Shown here piece by piece: positions 1 through 8,507 of a stretch of DNA of 64,000 nt. Both the position numbers and the translations under genes were made by a program. The stretch spans positions 1-64,000 of the forward strand of contig WFNB01000068.1 in assembly GCA_015488755.1 (NCBI GenBank). Reading direction: 5' to 3'. Origin of the DNA: Gammaproteobacteria bacterium (GTDB taxonomy: Bacteria; Pseudomonadota; Gammaproteobacteria; GRL18). Positions within the stretch are counted from its first letter, which is position 1. Every line of letters begins with the position of its first letter. The notes under the pieces are model-generated. The model did no database searches, was not told the origin of the DNA, and worked only from the letters and a program-made list of their open reading frames with translations.

Positions 1-288
1 GACTTTCTTTTTAGCAGCCACTTTTTTCTTAGCACTGACTTTCTTTTTAGCAGCCACTTTTTTCTTAGCGCTGACTTTCTTTTTAGCAGCCACTTTTTTC
101 TTGGCACTGACTTTCTTTTTAGCAGCCACTTTTTTCTTAGCACTGACTTTCTTTTTAGCAACCACTTTTTTCTTGGCACTGACTTTCTTTTTAGCGCTTA
201 CTTTCTTTTTAGTAGCCACTTTTTTCTTAGCGCTGACTTTCTTTTTAGCAGCTACTTTTTTCTTAGTGCTTGCTTTCTTTTTAGCTTT
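1..288. repeat. 36-bp coding tandem repeat (KVSAKKKVAAKK) in the adk tail
   Basis: A 36-bp unit is repeated in tandem with small changes and a few half-units. It encodes alternating KVSAKK and KVAAKK hexapeptides on the minus strand. The opposite strand is also open by chance and gives a spurious Phe/Leu-rich frame. The array continues past base 1, so copy number is unknown. Confidence 0.9.
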
Positions 289-1002
289 AGGCTTAGTTTC
301 TGTCTTGCTTGCTTCTTTTTCTTCTGTCTTAGTTTCAGTTTGTTGCTGTGACTTAACTAAGGGATCAAGGGCTTCAGTTAATGCATTGAAAATAGTATCG
401 ACATCACCAGAGCCATCAATGACAATGTTTTTACTCTGTTGTTTATAATAAGAAATCAGGGGTGCTGTTTGAGAACTATAAATTTTTAGGCGATGACCAA
501 TTGTTTCCTTATTATCATCGGCTCTTTGAATAAGTTTACCACCGCATTCATCACAGACTTCTGTCAGTCTAGAAGGTGAGGTGTGTATGTTGTACATTTG
601 GCCACAGTCAGCGCAGGTTCTTCTGCCTGTTAAGCGACGCATTAAGTTATCTAGATTAACATCGATCAATATCGTTTTTTCTAAGGGCTGATAAATGGTA
701 TTAAGCATATTATCCAATGCTTCAGCCTGAGGTATATTACGTGGAAAGCCATCGAGAATAAAACCATAGAAAGCATCGGGTTCTTTAAGGCGTTCTTCGA
801 TAATATTCAATACGATGGTATCTGAAACTAATTCGCCGGCTTCCATAGCCTCTTTTGCTTTTATGCCAAGCGGAGTCTCATCACGGACGGCTACACGCAA
901 TAAGTCGCCAGTAGAGATTTGGGGGATACCATATTTGGCAACCAATTTTTTTGCTTGTGTACCTTTACCTGAACCGGGTGCGCCTAAAAGAACAATTCTC
1001 AT
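1..1002 (-). CDS. adk: Adenylate kinase with histone H1-like lysine-rich C-terminal tail (3' end outside window)
   Basis: Interconverts ATP + AMP and 2 ADP in the cytoplasm. The minus-strand frame is open from ATG at 1000-1002 to the window edge (334 codons seen). Residues 7-15 form the P-loop GAPGSGKGT. The LID is the long zinc type with C130-x2-C133 and C150-x2-C153. The kinase core ends near residue 215, the normal family length. After an acidic linker, residues from about 234 to beyond 334 are a 12-residue repeat (KVSAKKKVAAKK and variants) resembling bacterial histone H1/AlgP-type tails. I checked every codon and saw no stop or frameshift between core and tail. The tail is not part of known adenylate kinases; DNA, RNA or polyphosphate binding is inference. 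The true C-terminus is not visible. Confidence 0.9.
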   Translation of the reverse strand, partial: MRIVLLGAPGSGKGTQAKKLVAKYGIPQISTGDLLRVAVRDETPLGIKAKEAMEAGELVSDTIVLNIIEERLKEPDAFYGFILDGFPRNIPQAEALDNMLNTIYQPLEKTILIDVNLDNLMRRLTGRRTCADCGQMYNIHTSPSRLTEVCDECGGKLIQRADDNKETIGHRLKIYSSQTAPLISYYKQQSKNIVIDGSGDVDTIFNALTEALDPLVKSQQQTETKTEEKEASKTETKPKAKKKASTKKKVAAKKKVSAKKKVATKKKVSAKKKVSAKKKVVAKKKVSAKKKVAAKKKVSAKKKVAAKKKVSAKKKVAAKKKVSAKKKVAAKKKV

Positions 1003-1312
1003 TTTTTTCTCTCTGCAAGGAATAATACGACTAATGACTTAGAGCAACAGCGATACTTGTGACACTTAAAAATGCAGACTTCATTATTTTAATGAATTTA
1101 GCTTCAAATGTTATGGGTATAAGCTCTCTTTAAACATTCTAACTCAGAGTTTAAGAAAGTAAAGTTTTGCTTGTATAGTTTTGCTGTTTTTTTATTTTAA
1201 TTTGATCAGAATACTTATTTATAGTGTTGCTATCTTAAGAATAATAGATACGTTAAAATGGCAAGCTTACTTCACCTGTTGATACAATTATCCTACACGA
1301 TAAATTTTTATT
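1003..1312. other. Gene-free divergent region between adk and moeB
   Basis: 310 bp, AT-rich. It must hold the promoters of adk (leftward) and of the moeB-dusC-transporter run (rightward). I see no strong motif, terminator or small gene in it. Confidence 0.5.
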
Positions 1313-2068
1313 ATGAATGACGAACAATTATTGCGCTATTCACGGCAAATTATGTTGCCTTCTGTTGGTATTGAGGGACAAGAAAAACTGCTCAATGCTA
1401 AGGTTCTTATTATTGGTATGGGTGGCCTTGGCTCTCCTATTGCTATGTATCTTGCCTCAGCAGGTGTGGGTCATTTAATTATCTGTGATTTTGATGAAGT
1501 TGATTTATCTAATTTACAAAGGCAAATAATTCATACCTCTAGTGATCGGATCGGAATAAATAAAGCAGAGTCTGCAAAACAGACATTGGAGAAATTAAAT
1601 CCGGAAATAATGATTACGGCAATAACAACACAGCTTAATCAGCAAGCGCTATTTGATCAGGTTCAGCAAGTTGATGTTGTTATTGATGGCACAGATAACT
1701 TTACTGCCCGCTTTTTATTAAATAAGGTCTGTGTGCAAACAAAAACTCCTCTAGTTTCTGGCGCAGCTATTCGTATGGAAGGACAAGTCATTGTCTTTGC
1801 TAATCAGGGCACAGGGGCATGCTATCGGTGTTTATATAAAGATGATGCTAATGATACTGCAACAACGTGTTCCGAAAATGGTGTCCTTTCTCCTGTGGTT
1901 GGAATTATCGGCAGTATTCAAGCGACAGAAGCAATGAAAATCATTATGTCGATAGGTAAGGTATTGGAGTCACGTCTACTTCTACTGGATGCTTATAGCA
2001 TGGATTGGCGGACATTAACCTTACCGAATGATCCACACTGTCCTGTGTGTTCATCAATAGAAAATTAA
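1313..2068 (+). CDS. moeB: Molybdopterin-synthase adenylyltransferase (MoeB/ThiF family)
   Basis: E1-like enzyme that adenylates the C-terminal glycine of a sulfur-carrier protein (MoaD, or ThiS in ThiF). 251 aa, close to E. coli MoeB (249). The nucleotide-binding GMGGLGSP lies near residue 36. Two CxxC pairs (CYRC near 172 and CPVC near the C-terminus) form the structural zinc site, and the TTCSENGVLSP segment holds the conserved cysteine. There is no C-terminal rhodanese domain, unlike MoeZ-type fusions. dusC follows 6 bp later, so the two are probably co-transcribed. MoeB and ThiF are hard to separate without partner genes, and none is nearby. Confidence 0.85.
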   Translation: MNDEQLLRYSRQIMLPSVGIEGQEKLLNAKVLIIGMGGLGSPIAMYLASAGVGHLIICDFDEVDLSNLQRQIIHTSSDRIGINKAESAKQTLEKLNPEIMITAITTQLNQQALFDQVQQVDVVIDGTDNFTARFLLNKVCVQTKTPLVSGAAIRMEGQVIVFANQGTGACYRCLYKDDANDTATTCSENGVLSPVVGIIGSIQATEAMKIIMSIGKVLESRLLLLDAYSMDWRTLTLPNDPHCPVCSSIEN

Positions 2069-2074
2069 TTTTTT

Positions 2075-3046
2075 ATGAAAATAATTTTAGCGCCAATGGA
2101 TGGGCTGACTGATTGTTATGCCCGTGAAATATTAACGAGTATTGGCGGCTATGACTTATGTGTAACTGAATTTTTGCGAGTGACTGATACCTTGTTTCCA
2201 AAGCGTGTTTTTTATAGACGCTTTCCAGAGCTTAAAACAAGTAATAGTACAATCAGCAAAACAAAAAGTGGCACACCTGTTTTTTTACAACTGCTTGGCA
2301 GTGATCCTTATGTCTTGGCTGATAATGCAACCAAGGCGGTGCAACTAGGTGCTAAAGGCATTGATCTTAATTTTGGTTGCCCAGCTAAAACAGTTAACCG
2401 TCGAAAGGGTGGTGCCAGCTTATTAAAATATCCTGAAAGAATTCATGAAATAGTGACTTCGGTACGTCAGGCTGTGCCGTTAGATACACCAGTAACAGCA
2501 AAAATGCGTCTTGGTTATGATGATCAATTGTTAGCTCTTGATAATGCGCTTGCCATTGAGGCAGGAGGGGTTGATTGGCTAACCATCCATGCCCGTACTA
2601 AAAAAGAGGCCTATCATCCTCCTGCACATTGGGATTCACTCTTGCCTATCTCTGAGCGACTCAGTATTCCCGTTATTGCCAATGGTGATATTTGGAGTGT
2701 GGCCGATTATTATCGTTGTTGTCAGCAAAGTGGCTGTGATAGTGTTATGTTGGGGCGAGGTGCAATGGTTACTCCAGACTTGGCATTACAAATAAAGTCT
2801 GCCTTACTAGAAAAAGAAAATATACCTTTAAGCTGGGATGCTGTCTGTGGGCTACTCAATACCTTGTATGCTTTAATGCTTCATAACTCTGAATTAAATA
2901 ATCGCTATATTGCCCCTCGGCTGAAATTATGGACAAAGTGGTTGATGCCTAATTATTATCAGGCAGAAACCTTATTTACCAAGCTAAAAAAAATAAATGA
3001 TCCTCATCAAGCAATAAAGCTTATACAAAGAAGTAAAGCAAAGTAA
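2075..3046 (+). CDS. dusC: tRNA-dihydrouridine synthase, DusC type
   Basis: FMN-dependent reductase that converts a uridine in the tRNA D-loop to dihydrouridine (U16 for DusC). 323 aa against about 315 in E. coli DusC. The N-terminal LAPMDGLTD begins the TIM barrel; NFGCPAKTV near residue 100 carries the catalytic cysteine followed by the RRKGGASLL segment; TIHARTKK and NGDIWS are FMN-site motifs. The DusC assignment rests on the GYDLCVTEFLRV start and the overall length. It lies 6 bp after moeB and 6 bp before the transporter gene. Confidence 0.87.
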   Translation: MKIILAPMDGLTDCYAREILTSIGGYDLCVTEFLRVTDTLFPKRVFYRRFPELKTSNSTISKTKSGTPVFLQLLGSDPYVLADNATKAVQLGAKGIDLNFGCPAKTVNRRKGGASLLKYPERIHEIVTSVRQAVPLDTPVTAKMRLGYDDQLLALDNALAIEAGGVDWLTIHARTKKEAYHPPAHWDSLLPISERLSIPVIANGDIWSVADYYRCCQQSGCDSVMLGRGAMVTPDLALQIKSALLEKENIPLSWDAVCGLLNTLYALMLHNSELNNRYIAPRLKLWTKWLMPNYYQAETLFTKLKKINDPHQAIKLIQRSKAK

Positions 3047-3052
3047 TTATTT

Positions 3053-3979
3053 ATGATCATTATTCTAATGCAAATGCTTAGTATTGCTGTCTTTGGTTTT
3101 ATCTGGCAGTTTATTGCTGAGAAAGTCACTAATAATGCGGTCAATGCAACAATGAGTCGGGCAGTTATTTCTGCTCTGGTTTACTATTTTATGTTGCCGG
3201 CACTTATCCTTGATGTACTTTGGCAGGCACCATTACAAGAAAATAGCATTTATATTGCCATAATGGCTGCTGGGGGCGTATTAGGTTCTCTATTGTTAGC
3301 ACTGCTCTTTAGTCGTTTTAGCACGCTACCCAGAGCAACGATTGGTGCCATTATTCTTGCGGCTAGTTTCCCCAATGCCACTTATATGGGTTTACCAGTT
3401 CTTGAAGAAACTTTCGGCTCTTGGAGTATGAGTATTGCATTGCAATATGATATGTTTGCCTGCACACCCATTCTTCTTTCTTTAGGGATTTTTATTGCCA
3501 GTTCATATGGTCAGCAGGAGAAACTAGGGATTTTATTAGTCTCCATGTTAAAAGTTCCAGCAATCTGGGCGACATTGCTCGCTATTTTATTGAATTTAAG
3601 TGCTATACCCATACCTGATTTCTTATATGGTATTTTCCATAAAATGGGCAACACCGTTATCCCTCTAATGCTTTTTTCTCTTGGCCTAAGTCTTCCTGTA
3701 CGCTTGATTTCGTTAAAGCACATCAAAGCGGTTATTGTGATCAGTTGCATACAATTACTTATTATGCCGATGATTGTTTGGCTTATTGGTCAGTCTGTAC
3801 CGATTTCCTCTGATTATTTAGCGCCTGTTGTGATTGAAGGGGCAATGCCTAGTATGCTCTTAGGGCTAGTCTTATGTCACCGTTATAAACTGGATGTGGG
3901 TCTTTATGCCAGCGCAGTGACGATAAGCAGTTTAGCATCATTACTTAGCTTACCCTTAGTGCTAAAATTATTAGTATAA
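3053..3979 (+). CDS. AEC (auxin efflux carrier) family transporter
   Basis: 308-aa inner-membrane protein made almost entirely of hydrophobic helices (about ten), with the family's internal duplication and a helix break containing ASFPNATYMGLPVL near residue 105. AEC/YfdV/MdcF members are secondary transporters of organic anions or unknown substrates. The substrate here cannot be inferred. It is the last gene of the moeB-dusC run and ends 31 bp from the convergent GAF gene. Confidence 0.8.
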   Translation: MIIILMQMLSIAVFGFIWQFIAEKVTNNAVNATMSRAVISALVYYFMLPALILDVLWQAPLQENSIYIAIMAAGGVLGSLLLALLFSRFSTLPRATIGAIILAASFPNATYMGLPVLEETFGSWSMSIALQYDMFACTPILLSLGIFIASSYGQQEKLGILLVSMLKVPAIWATLLAILLNLSAIPIPDFLYGIFHKMGNTVIPLMLFSLGLSLPVRLISLKHIKAVIVISCIQLLIMPMIVWLIGQSVPISSDYLAPVVIEGAMPSMLLGLVLCHRYKLDVGLYASAVTISSLASLLSLPLVLKLLV

Positions 3980-4010
3980 TGATTTATTTAGGTTCAAGGG
4001 CTGTATTGTT

Positions 4011-4529
4011 TTATTGTTGCTCTATTTGTGAGTTTAAGCGCACTGCTTCAAGAGTACCTACTAAATCATTGCTAATTTCAGTGGCGATGGCCAGATGCAG
4101 TTCAGTAAAAAATTGGGCTGTATTATGGTGTAGAGTAATAATGGCGATAATTTCATCAAAGAAAATAAAGGGAATGGCCATGGCAGAGTGCACTTCATCA
4201 CCCTCATCACCTAACTCGATCCAACGTTCATCTTTTCGGGTATCACTGCTTAACGCACCTTGTCGATTATGATAAGCCCAAGCAGACAGCCCCTTGGTCA
4301 TAGTTTCTTTTACCTTATACTCAACTACTTTGACAAAGCTACTTTCGTAAGCCAAAAGTTGAAAGGTGATTTTGTTTTTTTCAATAAGAAAAAATGAGCC
4401 ATTATTAGCCCCTAATTCCTTAATGGTTAATGCTAATACCTGACTGCTCATGGCTTTTATATCATGGCGCAATTTAGCATCATTGGTTATTGTTTTCCGT
4501 AGTGATCGAATACGCTGAAGATCAATCAT
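4011..4529 (-). CDS. Stand-alone GAF-domain protein
   Basis: 172 aa, soluble. A GAF fold spans roughly residues 25-165: an N-terminal helix, a sensor core and a C-terminal helix. GAF domains bind small ligands or mediate dimerisation; the ligand is unknown. An AGGA ribosome site lies 8 nt before ATG. It sits 42 nt downstream of the GAF-GspE ATPase gene on the same strand, making it the last gene of the signalling cluster. A role as a partner or competitor of the ATPase's own GAF domain is inference. Confidence 0.7.
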   Translation of the reverse strand: MIDLQRIRSLRKTITNDAKLRHDIKAMSSQVLALTIKELGANNGSFFLIEKNKITFQLLAYESSFVKVVEYKVKETMTKGLSAWAYHNRQGALSSDTRKDERWIELGDEGDEVHSAMAIPFIFFDEIIAIITLHHNTAQFFTELHLAIATEISNDLVGTLEAVRLNSQIEQQ

Positions 4530-4571
4530 ATTATTTTTCCTATTGTTTATTCTGCTTTTTCAGAGTTAAGT

Positions 4572-6854
4572 TTACTCGGCTACCACTTGCATTAGTTGGC
4601 TATAATCACTATCACCTTGAATGATTTTCATGACACCATCTTGTAAAAGAGTACGCATGCCATCTTTTGTTGCCTGTGCCTTTAATTGTTCAATACTAGC
4701 ATTTTTATACACTAGCTTTTTCATAGCATCACTAGCAACTAATAATTCATGAATACCTGTTCTGCCACGATAGCCGGTATCATTACATTTGCTACAACCA
4801 ACGGCTTTATTTAAACGGATGTCTTCGCTGGAAATATTTAATTGTGAAAAGTCATGTTCTCCATAAGTATGGATGAGTTGTGCTATTTCTTTTTGGCTTG
4901 GTTTATAGCTTTGCTTACAACTACTACACAAGGTTCGCATAAGCCGTTGTGCTAGAATCCCAAGTAGTGCATCAGAAAAGTTAATGGGATCCATTCCCAG
5001 TTCTAATAGTCGGGTAATGGTTTCTGGTGCAGAGTTGGTATGCAGTGTGGATAGAACCAAATGACCGGTTAAAGACGCTTCGATACCAATGCCAGCAGTT
5101 TCTGAATCACGCATTTCACCAATAAGGATAATATCAGGGTCAGCTCTTAAAAATGAACGCATGGCCGCGGCAAAGTCAAAACCTACTTTGTTATTAATTT
5201 GTACCTGTTGTAAGCCTGGCTGAGTGATCTCGACAGGATCTTCAGCGGTCCAAATTTTTTTCTCTGTAGTATTTAGGTGACCAAGCACAGCATGTAATGT
5301 GGTTGTTTTACCAGAACCTGTTGGTCCAACAACCAGAAAAAGGCCATGAGGATGTGTTGTTAAGGTAAGCACATTGGCCATATTTTCTTTACTTAGATTA
5401 AGCTTTTCTAATGGTAAAGCACCACCACCTGCCAATAAACGCATAACGACAGATTCACCATTCACTGTAGGAATGGTCGCGACTCGTAGTTCTAGCTCTT
5501 TACCTCTAACCTTTAGTTTGCATTTACCATCTTGGGGTATTCTGCGCTCTGCTAGATCCAAACGAGACATGACCTTAATTCTAGCCACTACAGCATCCAT
5601 ATTATTACTTGGGACTTTCAGTAATTCTTGGCAGACACCATCAACACGAACACGTACGATGCCAGGTTCATTGTTTTTTGCCGGTTCAATATGAATATCT
5701 GAGCCACCCATGCGTGCGGTTTCACTGATGAGTTGATTAACGAGTTGCACTGTGGGTGATGAGGCTTCTAAAGCGCTATTTAAGTCCTCTCCAGCAGCAA
5801 CTTCTGATGGTGATGCCACTGTTTTATTTTGTTCTTTTACCTCCATTTTTGAGACAACATCAAACATATTAGGCTTATCAATATTATGAGCATTGATATT
5901 TAGGTAACGTAATATATCTTCAACCAAGCCGACTCTAAAAATGTATTTATCAGCATTAATAATGGTTTGAATTTCCATTATTTTATCGGTATCACTGGGA
6001 TCGTCTAGGAGAATAATAACTTCTTCTTTTGTTCCAGCAATAGGTAACCATAAATTATTGATTAAAAAAGGAATTTTTAAATCATCAAAAAATAGTTTGG
6101 GTAAATTTAAAGTCTCTTGATAGCCCATAAAGGGGACTTGATAATAGTTTTCCAAAGATGTGCCAATTTCATCGAGTGAAATACCCTTTGTGTGGATTTG
6201 CTCAGATATAGACAGTTTATTCGTTTGAGACTGTTTCTCAAATTGTTGTAATTCTGAAGCGCTTATTAATTTTTGCTGCACAAGATAGTCATAAGGACCT
6301 TGAGTGCTTTGTAATTCAGTATGAAATTTTTTGCCAACAATTTGTGCTAAATGCATTGCATGGTGGGTGTCTTCACGAGAAAAAGCACCACCATCTGTTT
6401 TATTGATAATTTGTAAGACACCTAATAAAACCGGCCCCTCTTTAATAGGTACTGCGATCATTGTACGGTGCTGTAGCCCAGCTTTTTCACTAAAGGCATG
6501 ATCAAATTGCAGTTTGGGATGAATTTTTTTCAGTTCATTGTCATTGTAGAGATCTTTAATCAAAACAGGTCGTTGACTTAAGGCAACATAACCGGCAATA
6601 GATGTGGGACTAAAAGGTACTTTTATTTCACGACTTTCTTTGCTGCTTTTAAAGGTTGCGACAATTTCTTTGCCATTACGCACACATTGATAAATAGTGA
6701 TCCGTTCTGCGCCGAGCATCTCTAAAATAGAGCCTTCTATTTCAGGCATTGCGGTCATAAACTGAGAAGCATTTTTAATTTTATGATAAATTTGGCTTAG
6801 ACGTTGTTTAAATTGTTTATCAGATTGAGATGAAGCGGCTTTGTTTTCACTCAT
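4572..6854 (-). CDS. GAF domain + GspE/PilB-type ATPase
   Basis: About 760 aa. An N-terminal GAF domain (about residues 30-190) is followed by a type II secretion N-domain (about 195-330) and a hexameric secretion ATPase. The Walker A GPTGSGKTTT, the Asp box with LRADPDIILIGEMRD, the His box LSTLHTN and the zinc site CSSC...CSKC are intact, so it should hydrolyse ATP. Family members drive pilus or type II secretion assembly in the cytoplasm. No PilC, pilin or secretin gene is nearby; neighbours are signalling genes. I chose ATG at 6852-6854 because GGAG lies 6 nt upstream; an upstream ATG at 6872 lacks a ribosome site. The c-di-GMP motif of MshE-type N-domains is not evident. Confidence 0.85.
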   Translation of the reverse strand: MSENKAASSQSDKQFKQRLSQIYHKIKNASQFMTAMPEIEGSILEMLGAERITIYQCVRNGKEIVATFKSSKESREIKVPFSPTSIAGYVALSQRPVLIKDLYNDNELKKIHPKLQFDHAFSEKAGLQHRTMIAVPIKEGPVLLGVLQIINKTDGGAFSREDTHHAMHLAQIVGKKFHTELQSTQGPYDYLVQQKLISASELQQFEKQSQTNKLSISEQIHTKGISLDEIGTSLENYYQVPFMGYQETLNLPKLFFDDLKIPFLINNLWLPIAGTKEEVIILLDDPSDTDKIMEIQTIINADKYIFRVGLVEDILRYLNINAHNIDKPNMFDVVSKMEVKEQNKTVASPSEVAAGEDLNSALEASSPTVQLVNQLISETARMGGSDIHIEPAKNNEPGIVRVRVDGVCQELLKVPSNNMDAVVARIKVMSRLDLAERRIPQDGKCKLKVRGKELELRVATIPTVNGESVVMRLLAGGGALPLEKLNLSKENMANVLTLTTHPHGLFLVVGPTGSGKTTTLHAVLGHLNTTEKKIWTAEDPVEITQPGLQQVQINNKVGFDFAAAMRSFLRADPDIILIGEMRDSETAGIGIEASLTGHLVLSTLHTNSAPETITRLLELGMDPINFSDALLGILAQRLMRTLCSSCKQSYKPSQKEIAQLIHTYGEHDFSQLNISSEDIRLNKAVGCSKCNDTGYRGRTGIHELLVASDAMKKLVYKNASIEQLKAQATKDGMRTLLQDGVMKIIQGDSDYSQLMQVVAE

Positions 6855-6916
6855 AATATGCTCCATAAACATAATATTAGAAGTATGTGGGCTTTATATC
6901 GTTTGTGGTATCTAAA

Positions 6917-7471
6917 TTAAGGCATAAATGGGAAAATAGTCTTCATGTCTTGTAGTGGTTGAGCCATTTGGTGAGTATTTGCTTGCATATGGCTAACAGA
7001 ATTATTAACGCGATTAAAGTGATATGTCATATTGCTTACTTGTGTGCTAATACGATTCATTTTAAATTCCATTTGTTCAACATAGTTTGCCATATTGTTC
7101 ACATTGTTATTCATTAATGTAATATCTGTGTTCATTATAAGCATATTGTCTGCTAAATGGGGCATATCTTGGATGCTTGTTTTCATTGCTTTGATGCTCG
7201 CATTCATGGCATTAACATCGCCAGACATCTCACCAAAATGCACATACATCTTGACCATGCTATCGCTAAGATGCTTGCTACTATGAATTAAGTCATTGCT
7301 TTTATAGATAACAAAAATCATTGCTAATACAAAAAGGATAAGCAGTAAGCGGATAAAAAGAGAGGTTTTCTTAGCAATCTTAATACCATATTGGTCTTCA
7401 GAATGCATATCATGTGAAAATTCTGCCATTGAATGATAAATGGATAAGAGTTCATCTTTCTCTAATGACAT
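6917..7471 (-). CDS. Single-pass membrane protein with long coiled coil (paralogue 1)
   Basis: 184 aa. A cytoplasmic N-terminus of about 35 residues, one membrane helix (about 37-57), then about 120 residues rich in Met, Asn and heptad spacing (M-x2-M-x3-M patterns), predicted as periplasmic coiled coil. No known domain recognised. An AGGGA site lies 7 nt before ATG. It has the same length, topology and repeat style as the gene 9 bp upstream, showing a tandem duplication. The layout resembles the stalk of chemoreceptors or YopX-like scaffolds; function unknown. Confidence 0.7.
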   Translation of the reverse strand: MSLEKDELLSIYHSMAEFSHDMHSEDQYGIKIAKKTSLFIRLLLILFVLAMIFVIYKSNDLIHSSKHLSDSMVKMYVHFGEMSGDVNAMNASIKAMKTSIQDMPHLADNMLIMNTDITLMNNNVNNMANYVEQMEFKMNRISTQVSNMTYHFNRVNNSVSHMQANTHQMAQPLQDMKTIFPFMP

Positions 7472-7480
7472 AAACTTTCC

Positions 7481-8035
7481 CTAGTAAGATTTCATTGGAC
7501 GAGATAAATTATTAACATCAATATCTATTCGATGGACGGTATTATCAAGTTGTGAGAGTGTATTGCTCATTGTGATAATATCTTTATCCATAGAAGACAT
7601 ATGCTGATTAATTGCACTCATATTGCTTGTCAAACTCTTAATATGATGACTCATGTGATTGACATTAGAGGTAATGTCATTAACCTCTCCCATAATAACA
7701 GGCATCACATCCATGCTTTTTTTCATGTCGGCAACATTTAAGCGCATTTCATGCATATCTTTAGTCATTGATGTAAAGTGAAAATTAATGGTATTTATCG
7801 TATCATTAATTTCATTGGTATGTTGTGTTAATAGTTTGATAAGAAGAAAGAAACTAAGTAGTAGTACAGCAAAAACAGTAACAAGTGCGCGAGTAACCAG
7901 AGTCATTCGTTTGGCAACTCGCATATTGATGCTAAATCGTGAGGCCATGGCTTCACGATATTTTTCGTTAATTTCTTTAATTAATTCGTCTTTAGAAAGC
8001 TGCAATAATGCAGCTTCTGTTTTTATAGCACTCAT
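7481..8035 (-). CDS. Single-pass membrane protein with long coiled coil (paralogue 2)
   Basis: 184 aa, paralogue of the next gene (same length and plan). An N-terminal soluble segment, one membrane helix at about 46-67, then an Asn/Met/Asp-rich helix with repeating MSxHxxxLxxxM-type heptads. No enzymatic motif. It lies 45 bp after the STAS gene and 9 bp before its paralogue, so these two probably form a heteromeric membrane stalk linked to the partner-switching proteins and the ATPase (inference). Confidence 0.7.
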   Translation of the reverse strand: MSAIKTEAALLQLSKDELIKEINEKYREAMASRFSINMRVAKRMTLVTRALVTVFAVLLLSFFLLIKLLTQHTNEINDTINTINFHFTSMTKDMHEMRLNVADMKKSMDVMPVIMGEVNDITSNVNHMSHHIKSLTSNMSAINQHMSSMDKDIITMSNTLSQLDNTVHRIDIDVNNLSRPMKSY

Positions 8036-8080
8036 TGTTATAACATCTACCTTTAGAGCAGGTGAAGCAAATTTAGTTTG

Positions 8081-8431
8081 TTAAATATAGTCAAGCTCAA
8101 TGGTTTTTAAGAAACACTTCATGTTTTCTAATGATTTTTTCTGCCAAGGCGTTTCAGAATTACCTAATACTTTGACCTGAATATTAGGCTTTGCTTTCAT
8201 GCTCATAACAAACTTATAAAATGTGTTAATACCTGAGCTATTTAAAAATTCAAGCTCTCTAAGATCAAGTAAAATGGAATCAATACCAGATTCAGAGACT
8301 TCTTTTAGTAGTTTTGAAATGGGTTCATAACTATTGCTGCCGTTTAAACGTAAGCTACCATTAAAAGCAATGGAATGATTTTCTTCATCATACCAGACAT
8401 GATAATGTTCACCTTTGATTTCAGTATTCAC
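8081..8431 (-). CDS. STAS-domain protein (anti-anti-sigma type, slr1659-like)
   Basis: 116 aa, a single STAS domain. In partner switching such proteins are phosphorylated by a HATPase kinase and dephosphorylated by a PP2C phosphatase. The phosphorylation loop reads LNSSGINTF, with candidate sites S65/S66. AAGGA lies 6 nt before ATG. The cognate kinase and phosphatase genes lie directly upstream on the same strand. The likely target is one of the cluster effectors (coiled-coil proteins, ATPase or cyclase); which one is not shown by the sequence. Confidence 0.8.
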   Translation of the reverse strand: MNTEIKGEHYHVWYDEENHSIAFNGSLRLNGSNSYEPISKLLKEVSESGIDSILLDLRELEFLNSSGINTFYKFVMSMKAKPNIQVKVLGNSETPWQKKSLENMKCFLKTIELDYI

Positions 8432-8507
8432 ATTTTATTCCTTTATTTTTTTGTATTAAGTAATTGATATATTTTAATGTGCTTGCATGGAGTTAAGATG
8501 CCTAATA

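Noticed and set aside
1-290. Regular 36-bp repeats resembling a CRISPR array
   Set aside because: Repeats are directly adjacent without unique spacers and code for a periodic peptide in frame with adk.
101-448. Open plus-strand frame rich in Phe/Leu/Thr
   Set aside because: It is the complement of the Lys/Ala repeat tail of adk; the adk frame has a conserved domain and the plus frame is a repeat artefact.
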